Assembly: GCA_932294295.1 (NCBI GenBank)
Contig: OW028584.1
Location: 36,155,969-36,219,968, forward strand
Source: Alitta virens
Lineage: Eukaryota > Annelida > Polychaeta > Phyllodocida > Nereididae
Length of the DNA stretch: 64,000 nt
Reading direction: 5' to 3'
Shown here: in pieces, positions 31,701 to 43,967 of the stretch
Layout: each line of letters begins with the position of its first letter
Position numbering within the stretch: position 1 is the first letter of the stretch
Made by a program: the position numbers and the translations under genes
Notes under the pieces: generated by a model
Seen by the model: only the letters and a program-made list of their open reading frames with translations
What the model was told of the DNA's origin: nothing
Databases searched by the model: none

Positions 31701-34700
31701 CAATCAATCAATATTTCATTACATACCTTTAGATCTTTCTTCCATTCTAAAGACATTTTCCCTTCGTTCCTCAGCTTTTCCTGCAGTTGCGTTATTTCTG
31801 AACTCAAACTCTCAGTCCTATCTTGTTGCCTGGCAATCATTCGCAAGTGTTTGGCCGATCTTTTGTCTTTCACATTTCTCCAGTTCTGCAGTTCCAGCAT
31901 CTGACCACTGCCCGTTTGAACACCGTCTGAGATGACGTTGAAGGAGCTGGTGTTCTTCCCTGTGGCGATCAGTGTCATGTTTCCTGAGAAAAAAGAAGAA
32001 GATTTTAATAGATGGATCAATTGACCACTGTTGCAGCTAGGGGATGACGGGCATGGCACACAAGGATTTTAGGGCTTCGGGCATGGTGCCGATCCATGCT
32101 CAAATGGCCTAGCTCGAACACTGTTGACTGACTGACTGAACCTAAAGAATCTCAGAACTCAGAATTGTTTTATTCATATTACATATATATGCATATAGTT
32201 GTACAGATATTATTACGACACACATGGTGCATGAACATAACATATATATGTAATAAGGGTGACACTTTCAAGATATTTATCGCCATGGAGGTGCCACCCA
32301 TGATTTCAGAAGATCCCCTTCCAATCCATTCAGTTGAGATTATTGTCAAGAAACTCTATAAAACATGAATAATTTATAGACATATTTTGTTAAACGCGCA
32401 GATCTAGATTTGAAATGCTATTTATAATATATGACAAATGGCATGATATTAAGACAAAAGATACAAAAGGAACAAAATTAAGACAGGGTGAAAGAAATAT
32501 CCCACACTTGGCTGTGTTCCTCATAGAAAACCTGTTAGGAACAACCCATGTTGTATTTCAAACAGATAAGCATTCAACGCTGTTGCCACGGACACCAAAT
32601 GCACAATGGCGTCACTGATGAATCTGTTTGCACTGAAGCATGATTCTGACTAAAATACTCATATTTTTCATTGAATGATGAAACACATATTTCTACATGA
32701 ACAAAACACAGGTTTCTATAACAAACACAATCTATCAAATGCCAATTTTTCTGCTAAAAGCCTTCAAACTTTTGATGACGTTGTGACGTCTGTCTGTGTG
32801 CTTGGTTCTCTTCTGTGATTGGCTGCTGAGATGTTTATGAATATTAATTAGATTTGTGATCCTCACTGTTTGTGTAGGAATATCAATATGAAAAGTACAA
32901 GAATTTGGTCAAAACACTTTGCCACTCGTGAGTTCCTTCGCCAGATATCTCACTCATGGGTTTCATTGAGCTGATCCACCATTGTGGTTGGGTTTTATTA
33001 TAGAATCCCGCAGGAACCATAGACACAAAAGGGGGAAAAGGGGAAGGAGGACTAAAGAGAAAGAAAGCTGGGCATGCCCTATTACAATTAAAGTTTCACA
33101 CAATTAAAGTCTATTATTAATGTTGCATATATAACAATCCTTTATAAAACATTGTATCGGATATTTTCTAAATAGATTGTCATGATATATTTTGCATAGC
33201 CGCTTATGCTATGAGTATGTATTTGTTTATAATGTCAGGAATACGATAGCAAATGCTATTCTTTGTAAAAGTATGACGGCTTAAAATTGTCTCAAAATTG
33301 TATGCAAATCGTGAACCATATGTATGCCGGTCAGAATGTCTCAAATACGCTTATTTATGAAATATATTGGTAGGTAGTCCTTTTTCCAGCTTAAAACTTA
33401 TAGATAAACTCTTGGAGAGCATATAAATCATGTATTTTCAATTCTGACTGACTAACCCATTGGCCAATTGATTGACTAACTGAGTGACCCATTGATATAT
33501 GGATTGATTGATTGATTGATTGATTGACCGAATGACTGATCAACTAAGTAACCATAAACTGACTCGCTGCTGACGGACAAAGTTTTCTTGAGGTTTTTTT
33601 ACTGATGCACTCATCAATATTATACACATGATCAATGGACTGAATGAATGTTTCTGTTCAAAGATTGGTTGATTGATTGATTCGTTCATTGATTAATTAA
33701 TTGATCAACTAACTGCATGACAGAGTTTTCTTGACTGATGCACTCATTGTACATAATTGTATCCTTTCAATGATCTGGTTGATTGATTGGTTTATTGCTT
33801 GATTCAATTTGATCGATTGACTCAATTTGACTGCCTGACTAATAAACTGATTGATCAATTGATTGATTGATTGGCTGGTTGAATGACTGATTAATTGACT
33901 TTCTCACCAAAGGCTAGTCACTGACTCTACAGTTGGACATATACAGTGGACCCTCGTTAATCCAAACACCTAGGTTCTCAGGCCATTCGTTCGGATTAAC
34001 GTGGGATTCGAATTACAGAATTTCTGATGGCCCCCTGGTGGCTGTATTTAAACTAACGCATGTGGCGACCCCTAGTGTTTCTCTAGTCATGGCCACCACG
34101 TGCCCAGTAATCCTGCTTATCTACAGTCAATCCAATCGAAAAAGTTTTGACTTACACAATATGCTTATAAAATTATTATAAATTAAAGTGTATTTTGAAT
34201 ATCAGATTAATTCTTGGTATCTATCTATCTATCTACCTATCTATAATTCAATTTATTATATGTTTATTACCATGTAGGCCTATCTCTTGTGACGTCCAGC
34301 CCAAAATAGGCCAAGGCACATTTGCCTTGACAAATCATTTAAATTGCGTATTGGCTAGTTGTTAAGATGATAATTCATCAAGCCCATCTTTAAATTAATA
34401 TATTATTTATTGTTTTACTACAGCATACATGCAGTTCAAAAATGCTGCAAATAAGCTACATAGATTATATATGTGCAATACTAAAAAATACTCAGTTCAT
34501 AACTAGAATATTTTGCTGGATATTGATATGATGCGGGTCAACTGCTCTAATACAACTACCAGACGTTCAGATTAGCGAATTGCTCAAGCATATGAAAAAA
34601 TCATTTGATGCCCAAAATTACCATTCAGTTTCGGAAACCACAGGATTCAGTTTAACGAGTCTAAATAACATTGTGCAGATCCGTCAAGCAAATTTGTTCG

Positions 34701-37700
34701 GATAGCGCGAGATTTGGTTTAACAAAGTTCGGATGAAGGAGGGTCCACTGTAATGGCTTTTTATACATACCATTGTCATTTTTTAAATTAAATTATATTA
34801 TCAGAAAATTAAAAAATTGTATTCTCACCATTGTCATTTTTGCGAACCAGTCCAGATATTCCACCATCAAACAGCGAATGCAGAATGTCTTCATACTGGT
34901 CTTGCAATTCTGAATGTTGTTTCTTTAAATCAGCTAAATCTCTCAGTAGCTTTTCCTGGAAAGTTGAGACTCAATGTTACTTTTACCAAACGTACATATA
35001 TTATTGGCTACGTAAGATCTTTCATGATTCATCATAGACAGGTACAATCATCAATTATAAGCAAATGATTTCCAGGTGACTATAGAGTGCCATTGAGAGG
35101 AATAGTACTCAATACCTAGAAGCTGGTCTGTGCCTTCACTATACTGAATCACCACAGTGTTGCTATAATAGTAATAAAATACACCTACATTTTCCCTTTC
35201 AAGCTGTGACAATCTGTCGCTGTTAGTTCCCTTAACTTTCAGCACTAAAGCAGTCAGTTGGTTCCTCAAAGAAGAGATCTCGCTCATTAATTTAGGGGTC
35301 ATTGAAGCTGAGGAGGCCAGACGTTGTTGATCTTTCTTTGTTAGAGCTGCCGTTTTCTATAAACAATTGTACACAAATACATTAATACCAAGATAAAGAA
35401 AACTTTATGATAGAAACTAACCACTAAGATCTTCATTGGTGATTTGACCTGGTTATATATACTGAACAGAGGTTTTCTTGCTTGAGAGGTTACTAACAGA
35501 TAGGGAAAAAGTGCAGTATTGACCCAAATTTATTACATATTTAGCGAGCCTCGTTGCCAGTGTGTGTGTGATTAGGGCTTTACGTCCTGTATTTCTGCAC
35601 CAGTTGGGCTAATTAGGACAGGCAGAGACCATGGCAATGAGACGAAGGATGAAACAGCCATCCAACTTAGGCTCGACCGGGAATTGAACCAGCCTCGTTG
35701 CCAGGCCTATGACGTAAAAATGCTTGAACTCAATTGATGAAGTCACAAACAAACGACGGCGGTGATCATTTTCAAGGCAAGAACATTAATTTTTTTCTTT
35801 TATTGGATGCTGCTGCCCCCAAACCCCCACCATTTGACACAAATCTTAATCTCATAATATTGTTTTGCCAGAAAAAATTTGGTAAGAAATTGTTATTATT
35901 TTTTCATATTTCATGGATGCCAAGTATGGGCATAAATTTGGGTCACTATACTGCATGAAACCTACAGTTAGAAAAATATTACAGAAGAGCCTCAAATTCA
36001 ATTGTTTGGACACAAATACATTAAAGTATAATATATTTAAATAGTGAGATGATCAAAAACAGTACTGAATCTACCACTGATGTCCATCATGAATCAATTA
36101 GATAACGATATACGTACTTCCAACAAGCATATTCTTTGGCTCAGCATATTGTTTGCAGTCTGAAGACTGTCTCTTTCATTCTGGGCAGTTCTCAGCAAGC
36201 CTGTCAGCTCCACCAGCAACAATTTCTGCAAAAATGTAAAAGTAATTCCAGCTTAGTCATTGCAGCCATTTCCATGGTAGCTAATTGCAATTAATTCCTA
36301 GCATATTCAGAAGCATGGGCATTATACAAAATAGGTGTAGATGGCAATTCACGAGGGATTTGCTACTTCAGTTTATCCCTTTTGTTCTGGTCACATAATT
36401 GCAAGGAAAGGAGCCCAAAATTAACTGCAATTGTTTGTATGAGTTTAAAAGGCAGTAAGCTCATGAGTCATGCTATGTCAAAAGTCTATTTATTTTGCAT
36501 GAGCAACTACTTACAATCTCGCTGTCCATTTCAAATTTTAATCACACTGTCCATTTCAAATTTCAATCCCAACTCAGCCTATTTTAGTGCAGTTTTAGCG
36601 GACTTCAGTACTCTTGAATTACAACAGTGACTTACGTGGAATTCGCTGACTTCTTGGACTTCCTTTATCTCTGCATTCAGTCGTTTCTTATCATCAGATA
36701 CATTTTTCAGCCTCTTTTGAAGTCGAGACTTTTCCTGGGCTAATCCTTTCTTCTCCTTTTCACACTGGCAAGTAGTTCCCGAGACTCCTGGCAAAACTGC
36801 GGCTGTCACTTCAGGGATAGATGATGAAAAATTCAACTGGGCCTGAGCTTTACGTACTAAGCTTTCAATTTGAGTTGATGAGATCTGTCCAAGATCTTGG
36901 CACAGCTGAGAAGAAAGTGTGTTTAGCTGCAACTGAAACAGTAGAACCATAAGTACAAATCTCAAAACCTCAATTATCAGAATGACCAGATTTCCACAAA
37001 ATAAATACCATAAAACAAAATAATCAACCTACTTACCTGGGAGCAGTGTAGAGTTTTTTGATTTTCAAGACAAGTGATTGGATATGGCACATCCAAATTC
37101 TGCTTTGGATTCTAGAATATCAATTAAAAAGAAACAATGTATTACTTTCTCCTGCTTCTGGTGTGTATACAACTTCGGTGTAATATCAGCAGAAAACATA
37201 TCAACTAAAACTATAGAAACACTATGAAATGACTCATACAAAATAAAAGAAAATACAAATTCTCACATTATTCTCATCGATCTCCTCGATTTTCCTACAC
37301 ACTGTATTAAATGACCCGATCTCCTTTTCTACTGATTGACCAATGGTCATTTTCTCAATATCTTCATTCTCCTTTTCCTCTAAATATCTCAACCAGTTGT
37401 AAATGCTTTCACCCGACGGTGTAAAAGATTGGGTCAAGGTGATGTGGTCCGAGGACCTTTCCACTGGTGCTGGAGTTGGTTGGTCGGCAAATATTTCGGA
37501 TATCATTGATTGGATGCCAGATGAGCTTTCTGTTTCAGATGACTCTTCAAAATGTTCAGCTTCAAGCAATTCAAAGGAGCCTTCAGAATCTGAAAGAGTA
37601 AGATATAAATTAGTCCTATATTATTTAGACTGAAATTAAAACATTCATACAGATCATTATTAAAAAGTCTTCTATTACACAAGGACTCAGTCTTAGTGGT

Positions 37701-38719
37701 TGAAAGGTTTCTCAGTGTATTTGATGACTTATATGATGACATGATGAGGAATGAGGTATAATTGATATTTATTACTTGCCTTAAAACGAATAATGACGAT
37801 GTTGACCTGATCTGGTACGCTATCTGGGTTGCTCTAAAATATTGCTGAAAGTGCAGGTAGGTAGGGACTTGAACCCAAGACAATATCAGGTAAGCTGATC
37901 AATGCCTTAACCACTGAGCCATCCAACTGCTGCACTAACATATTACATGAACAATAAATAAATTGATTACCACTCTCAGCAGCCAAACTCCTAGAAGATC
38001 CACAGACATCAGTGAAAGGTTCATTGATATTATCTTTTAAGTTTCCGCAGTCATCATTCTTCTCGAACAACGCAAATGCTGGGCTGGCTGCGATGACTGA
38101 CTCATCATTGCTTATATAGAGGAACTGGAACTTTGAATCTTCTGGCAGCTAAATGAAGATAACATCCTTAATTAGCAATTCAAGACTTCTGTATATATTG
38201 CCACTGTACCATGACCAGTATAACAACCAAAAACGGTAAAACCAGTAAAATTTGGTGAATTTAATTTTCAAATGTCAGCTGAATCGATGTCAGGAAAGAT
38301 AGAATGACAGCTAGATAACAATTATATTTTGATATAATACTTACAAAGCTAGATAGCTAGGTTAACAGGTCAGGCAACTGATAAATAACTTGTAAGGAAT
38401 AAGCATGAAATATTACCGTTACTTCTTCCAGATGAAATTTGGTCTCTTTCAAACCGACGTTCAAATTGACATCTGCCCATTCAAAGGTTACGTAATGAAA
38501 TGGACTGACCCAATCCTCAGGAAACAGACCTATCCAGTCAGATGATGTAGGACAATAGCTTGGGTGAACTTCATAAAATACGTTGACTGTTTCGTTTTTC
38601 TTGTATCTTTTTGAGACATTTCTGAATATCACGAGATGACTGGTGTGGTCATTTAGGGCATCTTCTAAGATTGAAATTTTCTCTGGGTCTATGATGACGT
38701 CTGCATTGTTCCTGTCCAT
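28769..38719 (-). CDS. SKICH-domain coiled-coil protein, TAX1BP1/CALCOCO-like, 970 residues, 13 exons
   Basis: Probably a relative of the selective-autophagy receptors TAX1BP1 and NDP52. Exons: 38719-38417, 38148-37971, 37589-37267, 37111-37037, 36932-36636, 36225-36118, 35356-35189, 34955-34829, 31983-31727, 30798-30694, 30493-30062, 29734-29393, 28966-28769. All phases join and the total is 971 codons. The SKICH domain is at about residues 28-132 (VIFRNVSKRYKKNE, SSDWIGLFPEDW, VIAASPAFALFEK). At 161-170 DSEGSFELLE is a canonical LIR-type motif (F166, L169, acidic and Ser flank). Coiled-coil heptads fill exons 5-10. Exons 11-13 are Ser/Thr-rich to acidic. The paired C-terminal zinc fingers of TAX1BP1 are absent; exon 12 has only scattered Cys (CKYC). 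A 5' UTR acceptor lies at 38736/38735. There is no orthologue-level match I can name. Confidence 0.85.
29130..29195 (+). repeat. Short dispersed repeat, also at 50190-50275
   Basis: CCCTCTAAGGCAAGTTCTTG here matches CCCTCTAAGGCTAGTTCTTG at about 50192. Both copies are followed after a variable stretch by TGTTACACATTTAC. Both are in introns. It may be a SINE tail; the type is unknown. Confidence 0.5.
33480..33905. repeat. Long degenerate TTGA/GATT repeat tract
   Basis: Several hundred bases of GATTGATTGATTGATTGA with interruptions, ending just before the element at 33944. It is in the SKICH-gene intron between exons 8 and 9. Confidence 0.8.
33944..34750. mobile_element. 807-bp non-autonomous Tc1/mariner (pogo/Tigger-like) element
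   Basis: CAGTGGACCCTCGTTAATCC at the left is inverted at the right end (GAGGGTCCACTG), with about 24 bp of imperfect terminal repeat. A TA dinucleotide flanks each side (33942-33943, 34751-34752), the target duplication of Tc1/mariner elements, and the CAGT...ACCCTCGTT start is typical of the pogo/Tigger group. There is no transposase frame. An internal CCACCAGGGGGCC-type string (minus strand, about 34029-34042) resembles a CTCF core. Confidence 0.75.
35506..35958 (+). repeat. Dispersed repeat (AAAAAGTGCAGTAT family), interrupted by a SINE
   Basis: Starts GGGAAAAAGTGCAGTAT and ends ATGGGCATAAATTTGGGTC. The same sequence, uninterrupted, is at 63352-63640. Here it is split by the insertion at 35561-35690. 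It lies in the intron between exons 6 and 7 of the SKICH gene. The 74-codon open frame at 35734-35958 is part of this repeat. Confidence 0.75.
35547..35704 (-). mobile_element. 5'-truncated tRNA-type SINE with 14-bp target duplication
   Basis: A 130-bp insert (35561-35690) is bounded by perfect copies of AGCCTCGTTGCCAG at 35547-35560 and 35691-35704. Read on the minus strand it begins GGTTCAATTCCCGGTCGAGC, a pol III B box, and ends in a CA dinucleotide tail (TAATCACACACACA). The A box is missing, so the copy is truncated. The empty site is preserved in the related repeat at 63352-63640. Confidence 0.8.
37855..37935 (-). mobile_element. tRNA-derived SINE head or tRNA pseudogene
   Basis: On the minus strand TGGCTCAGTGG (A box, 37921-37911) is followed 36 nt later by GGTTCAAGTCC (B box, 37874-37864), the spacing of a tRNA-like pol III promoter. 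A proper acceptor stem and 7-nt anticodon loop cannot be drawn, so I do not call a functional tRNA. It lies in the intron between exons 2 and 3 of the SKICH gene. Confidence 0.6.
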
Positions 38720-39199
38720 TTCATAGATGATTTTCCTGAAAACGGTTAAAACGCATAAATATGTTGTATTGCAGTGCATGGGATTTAAAAGCTCACCATC
38801 TAAGGTTTAACGAGAAAGCTTAATAAAACCAAAAAACAACTTGGATAATATTTTTTAAAGAATTTATATACTTTTTCCATAATTTGCTTATCAAAGTTTT
38901 GAACCATTTCTCATGGACTCTTGAGATTACCCAAGTCAGAATCTACACTGGTTGGACAATCTTACTACTGAGTACTGTAAGATATTGGCATCCCTGATGG
39001 CATTACGTGCCAATGCCAAATCGGTCAAGCTCTAGCCAGATGACCAGTCGCACTACATCTGCTACAGAACACAGGCCACAACTGCATTTAAATATGAAAT
39101 AACCAACTGTTGGAGCCGCAACAGAAATTTACTTGTGCCACGTCCAGCAGTGTTGACGGCAAAAATATCGTTGCCAGACGTTGGCTTTTACTTAGATAG

Positions 39200-39400
39200 C
39201 ACTTAAGTCACCTGTGAAGACACGATGTTACTCTTCACACCGCAGATCTTTCTTGCGGACTTCTTCAAGTTCTTGCAACTTGAAGTTTTGTGTTTTTGTT
39301 GCGTCACAACAAATTTGACCAATCACAGCGCTGCATTAGCTCACGTGGTAGTATCGTCTGCTAGTGACACAAGGTGTCGCCACGTGTATAATTTTTTTTC
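39200..39400 (-). promoter_or_regulatory. Putative promoter/5' region of the SKICH gene: CCAAT box, two CACGTG E-boxes, hairpin cluster
   Basis: About 500-650 bp upstream of the SKICH start codon lie GACCAATCAC (about 39317-39326), CACGTG at 39342-39347 (context GCTCACGTGG) and CACGTG at 39381-39386. Five short perfect inverted repeats are packed into the same 175 bp. Promoter status is inferred from position and motifs only; the transcription start is unknown. Confidence 0.35.
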
Positions 39401-39479
39401 TTCACTTTTTCCTTTTTATGGATGTTTAATATCAGGGATAATACCGGTTTCATATTGTAGTACATCTTCCTAAAGAAAG

Positions 39480-42400
39480 GGTCCCTTCTCTCCATAACTA
39501 TACTAGGCTCACAAGCTCACGATGAGAGTGATCTGCCTTTGGGAAGATGATTATTGAAATGTATGCCTTGTATTATGTAGCTGTTTTTGAATCACCTTTA
39601 ACTGGTTACGCCAGTTGCAGATACTTTTCTTTTCTATAATCAAATTTTTATGTCCCTGTTTACCCATGGTTTATTAGCATACACCGTTTGATCTTTTCTT
39701 GGTATGATCAAGTCCACGCAAAATCCAATGCAAGAAGTTAAAACATCCACAATATAATCATTATCAAAACAGCCTGGATTCCTGAAGCCAAGAAAAAAAA
39801 AATTATAAAACTTTTCACTAAATGTGGGTCTTCACACCTAACACCATGAAGAGAGCAGGTGAACACCTTAATTAATGGTTAAACCGCATAATAAACCATG
39901 GCTTCCCATTGTAGGCTGGCATAGGCCTATTAATTGGTAGCCCAGAGCGGCATGCACCTTGTAGTTTGATCTACAGCTCTGCACAAATTGTTCTGTGTAT
40001 AAGCCTCACATTTATTTACCTTTATATTTCATTGCGCTGATACAATTAAGTGCTCTCGGAGAATATTGTTAAGGTCAGTCCTCATTGTTTCACAAATTTC
40101 AAATTTGTTACGAAAAATAAAGAGGAAGGAACATAAAATCAACACATAATTTCTTAGAAAAGAATTTTTTACAGTTTATTATCACTTTGTATACAAATGC
40201 AGTTAAAGATCAATAGTACAAGATTTTTGGTACCAAAAACAATGAGGTACCATGAAAGATGTTAGTCGTGTAAGTAGAAAAAGTGAATTTCACCACAAAA
40301 AGAGGACAAACTTTAAGGTAAACTTGTGGTTTATAAAGTAATGCAGTCATGCATAATGCCATGGAAACGGTACCACTTCAACATGGGTAAAACACCACTC
40401 ATAAAAAGTCAATTAAAGCTGAAAAAACAAAATTACATTACAGTAGTGATGTCACGTCTTGAACTAATCGTAACAATGTCTACAACAATCTACAATACCT
40501 GACTATTGAAAACATGCACTGATAAAGAAATCAATTCTTACATTAACCTAAATTTGTCCAATTAGTAGAGAAATCTCACCGTGCGTCTCAGTTCAGCAGT
40601 TAGGTTAATAATTGTGCAAAGTATGGTTGAAATCAAATGTATTTGTAAGTCAAGATGAATATATCTGACTAATTGGTTAAATTCTAAAGCCAAAAATCAT
40701 GAGTATTAAGATTAATTAACTGATCCATTAATCAACTAATTAAACTGTAAAGCAATGTTTGTAAACTGAGAAAAAAAAATATAAGCTATCACATAAATGT
40801 CATAATAATAATAATAAAGTTGCAGCTGTCTAATAAGTGGACTCAATTAGGCAAAGCCAATTAAAATAGAAGGCAAAGCCAATTTAAAGCAAGTTTTACA
40901 ACTCAAGCTGTAACCATAGAAACATGGAAGATAGGAGAGTACCCTGTTCACCTGTATGTACAAAGACAATTTGCTTCAAAATAAGCTCGATAGACCTTTA
41001 TAAATGCTATGACATTAAAACAGTTTCAAACTGCAAAACAAGAGAAGTAAAATTAGACCTTCACTGTATTCAGATTAGGAGTATAAGCTTAATTATCATG
41101 ATCAGAGCAAGAACAGACACCAAATGCCATATTTGGTGCTGACAACAAACTAATCCCGTACATTGTATTACGACAAAAAAAATGTAAGTCTAAATAATTA
41201 CACTGAACAGACTCAAATCAATCTGAGTAGCACCAAAATAAACGACAATAAACAGAAGATAGAGTGATTAACCTTGTGAGATAGACATCACACAAGAATG
41301 CAAAAAAAAAGGTAACTCATAATTAATAGCTTACGTACATAACTGAAGTCACTAATGTCAGCGGAATAAAATTGTTAATGCATTATACTAATACTAATTA
41401 TATTGATTGTCTAGAATTAATCTATCAAAAGCAAAAGGCATCTTGCTCCAATTGTCCTTAGGTAAGTCAGCATAATTATGTAATAAGATGTCAGAAGTCA
41501 GAAAGTCAAAGAAAAAAATTCACATTTTCATAAATTTCAACAACCAATAACAAAACAACATATGGCACAATATCTATAGGAAAAACAAACTTTACATCCA
41601 TGACAACAAGTATTAAAAAGATGGCACCATATTACCATTTTTACTAATACTGAACTCACCATGAAACAAACTCAGAAAATATCAATATCAATATTAAATA
41701 TTATCAATCATTAATTTTTGTATGATTCATAAATATTACTGATCTACCTTGTGGGCCTATTATGAATCATGCTTTACAAAATAGATTTAATATCCTGCTT
41801 GAACGCTAAATTGAGCATGTATGTTTCAGAAATTAAAACTTCTCACAAATTTAATATCATTTGTATTTATAACACTATGTAATACTGTTTCTTCTATCAT
41901 CAATTGCTTCTCGAATCTCTTTCTACTCGGATCGTTAAAAAAACTTTGACAACTCTTATTACTGTTTAGAAGAAGCAGCATGCACAAAGGGCATTATGTA
42001 ATATGTATACATGTAAAATTGTCACATAATACATTGTGAATAGCAGAATAACAGTGTAAAATATCAATCAGCAATAATACAACAGATCATATACATATAT
42101 ATCGATATGACAAATATATAATATATGAAAAATAAATATATAAAACATACATATCAAAGTTCTGTAAACCCTGTTCTCCATTAGTTTGGTAGATAGAATT
42201 TTATTTTTCAACAATTTGTCAAAAAAATTAATTTTTCGACCATAGCACAACACTTGGTATCAACACGTAACAAAACTATCACATATTGGGGACTTTGCAA
42301 TCACAATTCACAGGACATCAAAAAATCTTATAAAATATTAACGCCTCATAATAACCAGCAGAGGCTTAGCTCAAAGTCAAAACATCACTTAGTGTAAAGA

Positions 42401-43967
42401 ATAAGCCTTGTTTAAATCTTTATTTGGGATTTCAAACATACCCTGCTCTGGTTAATTAATTTAATCTAATTAACCACTGACTGGCTTGTACATGGTTTTC
42501 ATGATCCCTACATAACTTGAATATATTTTGCAATATAATAAACATACTGAAGCATGCATATATTCAATTACATCTGAAGAAAATACCTTCACTCATAAAA
42601 AAAATGTGTATTTCTCTATGCAACTCTCCGTCATACCCTGTATGAACAGCATTCCGCAATAAAACATTGTATTATATCATTTTATATTGTATTTTTCTTA
42701 CCATGCATCCCCTATTCAACACTCAGTAGCTGAGAACAGATCATACAGCTGATTGAACCTCAACAAAAGGTGTCACACATCGTGAAAAGTAATCTGGAAT
42801 ACCAAGCAATAACAACAGCAATGTGAACAAATGACATCATTAGGTTCTCATAGCAACGAAAACGAGGCTGTGTTGAATAATTATGGAATTTTAATCATTA
42901 CCTCAGAGTGAGGTTATTTTTGGAAAGATAGTGCCAAATTCAATTAGCCTCCATTGAATGGTAATCTTAATAAGGTGGGTTCAACGGCATCTTTTTACAA
43001 TGTTCACCATTCCATGCTTGATATCCATGCGTACCATTAATAATGGTTCACAGCGCAACTCAATATCTCAGCCCAACATGTCTGATAAGTGATAACCTGC
43101 TGTTGATTAGAGGTTCAATAAAACTCCATTCACCAAAGAAAAACTCAGCAAAGCTAAACAAAATTACCCTGCATTGTGTAATAAACATATAACCTAAAAC
43201 CAATAGCATCCGATACAAGTCCCTATGCGGTACAATAAATGAACGCCTGTTATTGCATTATTGTCATTTACATGTAAATTTTAATATCATATGAAGCCGA
43301 TAAAAGCTAACACAATCTCATTTATGAAACCACTTAACTAAAGTGGGTTGTTAAATGTGCCACCAATAACTTCTGCATAAAGCAAGCTTTGGTTATACTG
43401 TACAAGTACTTAAAATAGATAGGAATTTTGTACAACTAACCGTTATACCAACATAACAAAGCATTACATTTCTGACTGAATATTCCATCTTTCCGAAGTA
43501 TGCATTGGTATTTCAACTCACAAAATTTATGTGATACCCCTTATGCGGTAGGTAAAGCATCAGAACGTATTGATTGTCATGGCGTGAAATACTAAATTGA
43601 AACACAAAAACACTGCAAGAGTACATACCGGTGGATTGTCTTTGATTGTACCCTTTTTTTGTGATAATATACTAAGAATCTCCTCATCAAAACAAGTTGT
43701 GCCATTAAAGAAAGGCAATACATCCATAAAAGGTAAGAGGTTTGAGCACTTTTGTATTAGGTGACCACAAACATTGAATATCACTGCAAAAATACACCTT
43801 TTCTAAAAATGGGAAACTGGATTTTCCGATCATCAAGGAATTAGATGACACACTAATTCCACAGCACATGAGCACCATACCATACAAGCATAAGACTGTA
43901 ACTATATAGACAACCGAATATCAAAAATATTTCATGAAAAATAACATTGAAAGGGATCTAAAAGTTT
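39480..43967 (-). other. Long AT-rich region downstream of the homeobox gene, probable 3' UTR
   Basis: No coding exon is seen on either strand. Minus-strand AATAAA signals occur near 42416, 42197 and 40175, so the homeobox transcript could carry a 3' UTR of about 1.5 to 3.8 kb. The 39480-40140 stretch between that and the SKICH promoter shows nothing I can name. Confidence 0.4.

Noticed and set aside
33480..33905. CRISPR-like or satellite array
   Set aside because: Only a degenerate tetranucleotide repeat; no spacer structure, and the DNA is eukaryotic.
37855..37935. Functional tRNA gene
   Set aside because: A and B boxes are present, but acceptor and anticodon stems do not pair properly; a SINE head fits better.
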